Below, piece after piece: positions 5,392 to 7,621 of a DNA stretch of 7,621 nucleotides. The stretch spans positions 1 to 7,621 of the forward strand of contig CAKRHU010000070.1 of NCBI GenBank assembly GCA_934339215.1, in the 5' to 3' direction. The notes below the pieces were generated by a model. That model saw only the letters and a list, made by a program, of their open reading frames with translations. It made no database searches and was not told where the DNA came from. Source of the stretch: an uncultured Lacticaseibacillus sp. Its GTDB lineage: Bacteria; Bacillota; Bacilli; Lactobacillales; Lactobacillaceae. A program made the translations under genes and the position numbers. How positions within the stretch are numbered: position 1 is the stretch's first letter; the number at the start of each line of letters is the position of its first letter.

Positions 5392-5943
5392 TTATGCCGT
5401 ATGAGCTTGCGATTGTGTTGGTAATTGGCTAAAGGGAATAAACGCTTGAGGCACACCTTCACTAAGGCGTTTTTCAAACCAGTGAATATCGACCCATTGA
5501 TCGAGCTTGTAGCCGATTTTTTCGAAGTGGCCAACTGAGGCAAAGCCGAGATGCGTGTGAAAGTCTAAGCTACGCTGATTATTGCCGGTGACGCAGGCCA
5601 TCATGGTTTGCACATGTTGTTGCATGAGGATTTCAGTTAAGGCGTGATAAAGTGCGCGACCGACACCATGTCCTGATTGACCGACATAAATACTGGTTTC
5701 CACGGTCCAGTTATAACCCAGCCGTTCTTTGTAGCGATGGGCATAAGCGTATCCGAGAATATCACCGTTGTCAGCGCAAGCAACTAGATAGGGATAATCC
5801 GGTAGCGTGTCGATAATGCGTTGCGTGAAGTCAGCAATCGTTGGGACTTCAGTTTCTAAAGTCACCGTCGTTTGCGTGACAAAAGGCGCATAAATCGTCA
5901 ACAAGGCTGTAGCATCAATAGGTTGGGCAGTACGAATAAACAT
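5392..5943 (-). CDS. GNAT N-acetyltransferase, phosphinothricin/methionine-sulfoximine type
   Basis: A 183-residue single-domain acetyltransferase. It has the order seen in the Pat/Bar/MnaT group (COG1247): I-R-T-A at the start, Y-A-P-F-V near residue 18, the block Y-K-E-R-x-x-Y-N-W-T-V-E-T-S-I-Y-V (71-87), the acetyl-CoA loop S-G-H-G-V-G-R-A-L (90-98), N-x-x-S (122-125), L-G-F (132-134) and a C-terminal V-D-I-H-W-F. Such enzymes acetylate the amino group of small compounds such as methionine sulfoximine, phosphinothricin or amino acids; the true substrate here is unknown. The acetyl-CoA loop starts with Ser where Arg or Gln is common. The start chosen is ATG at 5943, seven bases after GGAGG; a GTG one codon earlier has only four bases of spacing. 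It is a single gene on the minus strand with its own terminator, converging on the rplKA operon and divergent from the ABC gene. Confidence 0.9.
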   Translation of the reverse strand: MFIRTAQPIDATALLTIYAPFVTQTTVTLETEVPTIADFTQRIIDTLPDYPYLVACADNGDILGYAYAHRYKERLGYNWTVETSIYVGQSGHGVGRALYHALTEILMQQHVQTMMACVTGNNQRSLDFHTHLGFASVGHFEKIGYKLDQWVDIHWFEKRLSEGVPQAFIPFSQLPTQSQAHTA

Positions 5944-5950
5944 CACGGAT

Positions 5951-5955
5951 CCTCC
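5951..5955 (-). promoter_or_regulatory. Ribosome binding site that selects the GNAT start
   Basis: GGAGG on the minus strand, seven bases from the ATG at 5943 and four from the GTG at 5946, favours the ATG. Confidence 0.75.
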
Positions 5956-5972
5956 AAAAAGCGATATGGTTT

Positions 5973-6001
5973 AGTTTACCGCCTCAAGGCTTGTTGGTAA
6001 A
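5973..6001 (-). promoter_or_regulatory. Candidate promoter of the acetyltransferase gene
   Basis: On the minus strand, TTTACC (plus 5996-6001), a 17-base spacer, and TAAACT (plus 5973-5978), each matching four of six consensus bases. Initiation near 5966 would leave a short leader with the GGAGG. The match is modest. Confidence 0.35.
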
Positions 6002-6152
6002 TATCATAATCATTGGTGATTCTGTGACTTTCCGTGGTACGATTAGAATATTAATAATTTATGAGAGCTTTAGGGTAAGGAACCTGCGGGATCAAAGGGC
6101 AAGCCAGTTGAAGCTGACTTGTTCACCAAAAGGATTTTTATTTAAAAGCAGT
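6002..6152. other. Leader and control region of the ABC transporter gene
   Basis: No supported gene lies here. An inverted repeat AATCA-TTGG-TGATT (6008-6021) could be a small operator. An AT-rich tract at 6042-6063 may contain the -10 region, but no convincing -35/-10 pair stands out. A five-codon frame (ATG at 6061, stop at 6076-6078) lacks a clear ribosome binding site. A stem-loop at 6097-6124 (seven pairs including two G-U, one mismatch, three more pairs, loop of six) has no T-run directly after it; a T-rich stretch follows only at 6135-6143. Confidence 0.4.
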
Positions 6153-6164
6153 AAGGGGGGCACT

Positions 6165-7621
6165 ATGAAAACTCTATGGCCGTATTTACGGCGTTTGGGC
6201 AAACCAGCAATTATTGCGACCGCGGCGACGATCGTGTTGGCGTTTGCCATGCTTTGGCAACCACGACTGTTGCAGTCGATGATGACTGCCATCATTGCAA
6301 ACGATCAGAAAACGGTGTTGCGTTTAGGTATTTGGCTGGTGGGGCTGGCGCTTTTAGGCATCGCTGCTGGGATCGTGAATACCTTTTATTCTGCTGAAAC
6401 GGCGGTAGGGGTGGCGACGACCATGCGGCGGGATTTATATGCCCAAGTGCAGAAATTCGCCTTCGCCGATATTGAGCAATTCTCTGCCAGCAACTTGGTG
6501 GTGCGCATGACCAACGATGTCAACCAAGTGCAAGGCATGCTGATGTCGGTGTTTCAAATTGTCTTCCGGGTACCGGTGTTATTTGTCGGCGCGTTGATTT
6601 TGGCATTGATCACGATTCCGCGCATGTGGTGGGTGATCGTGTTGATGATCGTGATCGTCGTGTTGATCGCAGTATTTGGCACCAAGAAAATGGGCGGCTT
6701 GTTTGCCAAAGTCCAAACCGATATCGATGAAGTCAACACCATTGCGCGCGAGAACTTAATGGGCGTGCGCGTGGTGAAGTCCTTCAACCAAGAACCGCAA
6801 CAGATCAAACAATTTACCAAGGCGTCTGATCGCATGATCGATATCACTGTGAAAATCGGCTATACCTTTTCATGGATGATGCCTGGGTTCTTTTTGATCG
6901 CTAACCTGACTTGTGTGGGGGTATTGTTGCTAGTCGGGCGCAGTATTGGGGCGCACCCTAGTGACTTGGCCGCGGTGTCGAGCTTCATCAGTTATGTGAT
7001 GCAGTTGTTGATGGCGATCATCAATGCCTCATTCATCCTCACTGGGGCCACGCGGGCGTTTGTTTCCTTAGGGCGGATCGGCAAAGTGCTCGAACATGCC
7101 CCTTCGATGGTCTTGCCACAAGGCCCCGAAGAAAAACTCACCGGTAGCTTGGAATTCAATGATGTGACTTTTACTTATCCTGGAGACCAGGAGCCGACGC
7201 TAAAAGACGTCAGCTTCAAAGTGGCGCCTGGTGAAATGCTTGGGATCGTTGGCGCAACTGGGTCTGGCAAATCGACCCTGGCCCAATTGATCCCAAGATT
7301 ATTTGATGTTGATCGTGGGACGATTCGCATCGGCGGGCAGGATGTGCGCGACCTCAATGCCGCCACCTTGCGTGGAAACGTCGCCATGGTGTTGCAACGC
7401 GCGACGCTGTTTTCTGGCACGATTGCCAATAACTTGCGGCAAGGTAAACCTGATGCGACCTTGCCGGATATGCGGTGGGCGGCTAATGTCGCACAGTCGG
7501 CAGAATTTATCGACCGTTTAGATGCGCATTTTGACGCACAAGTGGAAGAACGCTCCGCCAACTTCTCTGGTGGGCAAAAGCAGCGGTTGGCGATTACGCG
7601 TGGCGTCATCGGCAAGCCGAC
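6165..7621 (+). CDS. ABC exporter half-transporter, multidrug type (3' end outside the window)
   Basis: The first 485 residues are visible of a protein usually about 570-590 long. A membrane domain (about residues 10-305, with six hydrophobic segments) precedes an ATPase domain beginning near L-E-F-N-D-V-T-F. Walker A is G-A-T-G-S-G-K-S-T (363-371), the Q-loop Gln is residue 411 (V-L-Q), and the signature is N-F-S-G-G-Q-K-Q-R with F467-S-G-G-Q471. The window ends before Walker B, so the catalytic Glu cannot be judged. The E-N-L-M-G-V-R-V-V-K-S-F-N block and the V-E-E-R-S-A-N-F-S-G-G-Q stretch resemble the first subunit of heterodimeric exporters such as YfiB of Bacillus or EfrA of Enterococcus. 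A second half-transporter is therefore expected just downstream. The start ATG at 6165 follows AAGGGGGG (6153-6160). Substrate is unknown; drug or lipid export is the family norm. Confidence 0.93.
   Translation, partial: MKTLWPYLRRLGKPAIIATAATIVLAFAMLWQPRLLQSMMTAIIANDQKTVLRLGIWLVGLALLGIAAGIVNTFYSAETAVGVATTMRRDLYAQVQKFAFADIEQFSASNLVVRMTNDVNQVQGMLMSVFQIVFRVPVLFVGALILALITIPRMWWVIVLMIVIVVLIAVFGTKKMGGLFAKVQTDIDEVNTIARENLMGVRVVKSFNQEPQQIKQFTKASDRMIDITVKIGYTFSWMMPGFFLIANLTCVGVLLLVGRSIGAHPSDLAAVSSFISYVMQLLMAIINASFILTGATRAFVSLGRIGKVLEHAPSMVLPQGPEEKLTGSLEFNDVTFTYPGDQEPTLKDVSFKVAPGEMLGIVGATGSGKSTLAQLIPRLFDVDRGTIRIGGQDVRDLNAATLRGNVAMVLQRATLFSGTIANNLRQGKPDATLPDMRWAANVAQSAEFIDRLDAHFDAQVEERSANFSGGQKQRLAITRGVIGKP

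Noticed and set aside
7175..7615. A 146-codon minus-strand frame opposite the ABC ATPase domain
   Set aside because: It is a shadow of the clear ABC coding frame, which carries Walker A, the Q-loop and the signature.

Overview
The window looks like part of a chromosome from a lactic acid bacterium of the lactobacilli, possibly near the Lacticaseibacillus group (an inference from gene content, gene order and strong GGAGG ribosome binding sites, not from a database search). It is ordinary bacterial sequence with no rRNA, tRNA or CRISPR. Its least expected part is a repeat-bearing stretch after rplA.

Positions 1-2320 hold the downstream end of an operon. It contains the C-terminal 140 residues of an ApbE-type FAD:protein FMN transferase, followed by two different UbiA/MenA-type prenyltransferases. 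The three genes are translationally coupled, overlapping by 1 nt (TAATG) and 4 nt (ATGA). An FMN transferase next to demethylmenaquinone-forming enzymes is the signature of the flavin-based extracellular electron transfer (FLEET/EET) locus of Listeria and lactobacilli. There, a quinone carries electrons from a membrane NADH dehydrogenase to flavinylated surface proteins.

Positions 2321-4953 hold the conserved transcription, secretion and ribosome block: rpmG (L33, zinc-binding form), secE, nusG, rplK (L11) and rplA (L1). Hairpins end the secE and nusG units. A promoter with an extended -10 drives rplK-rplA. Two RNA motifs with the same architecture (GUGG, short purine loop, GC helix, UGA-containing loop, CCAC) sit just before rplK and just before rplA. 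They are the expected targets for feedback repression by L1. The rplA gene ends in a strong terminator and rplJ-rplL do not follow it.

Positions 5011-5391 hold no convincing gene. They contain a 236-bp structure: two 48-nt inverted arms (40 of 48 matching) around a near-perfect bidirectional terminator. It resembles a miniature inverted-repeat element or the remnant of an insertion.

Positions 5392-5943 (minus strand) encode a GNAT acetyltransferase of the phosphinothricin/methionine-sulfoximine type with its own terminator. From 6165 to the window end, an ABC exporter half-transporter (membrane domain plus most of the ATPase) runs off the edge just after its signature motif. It resembles the first subunit of heterodimeric multidrug exporters such as YfiB or EfrA.
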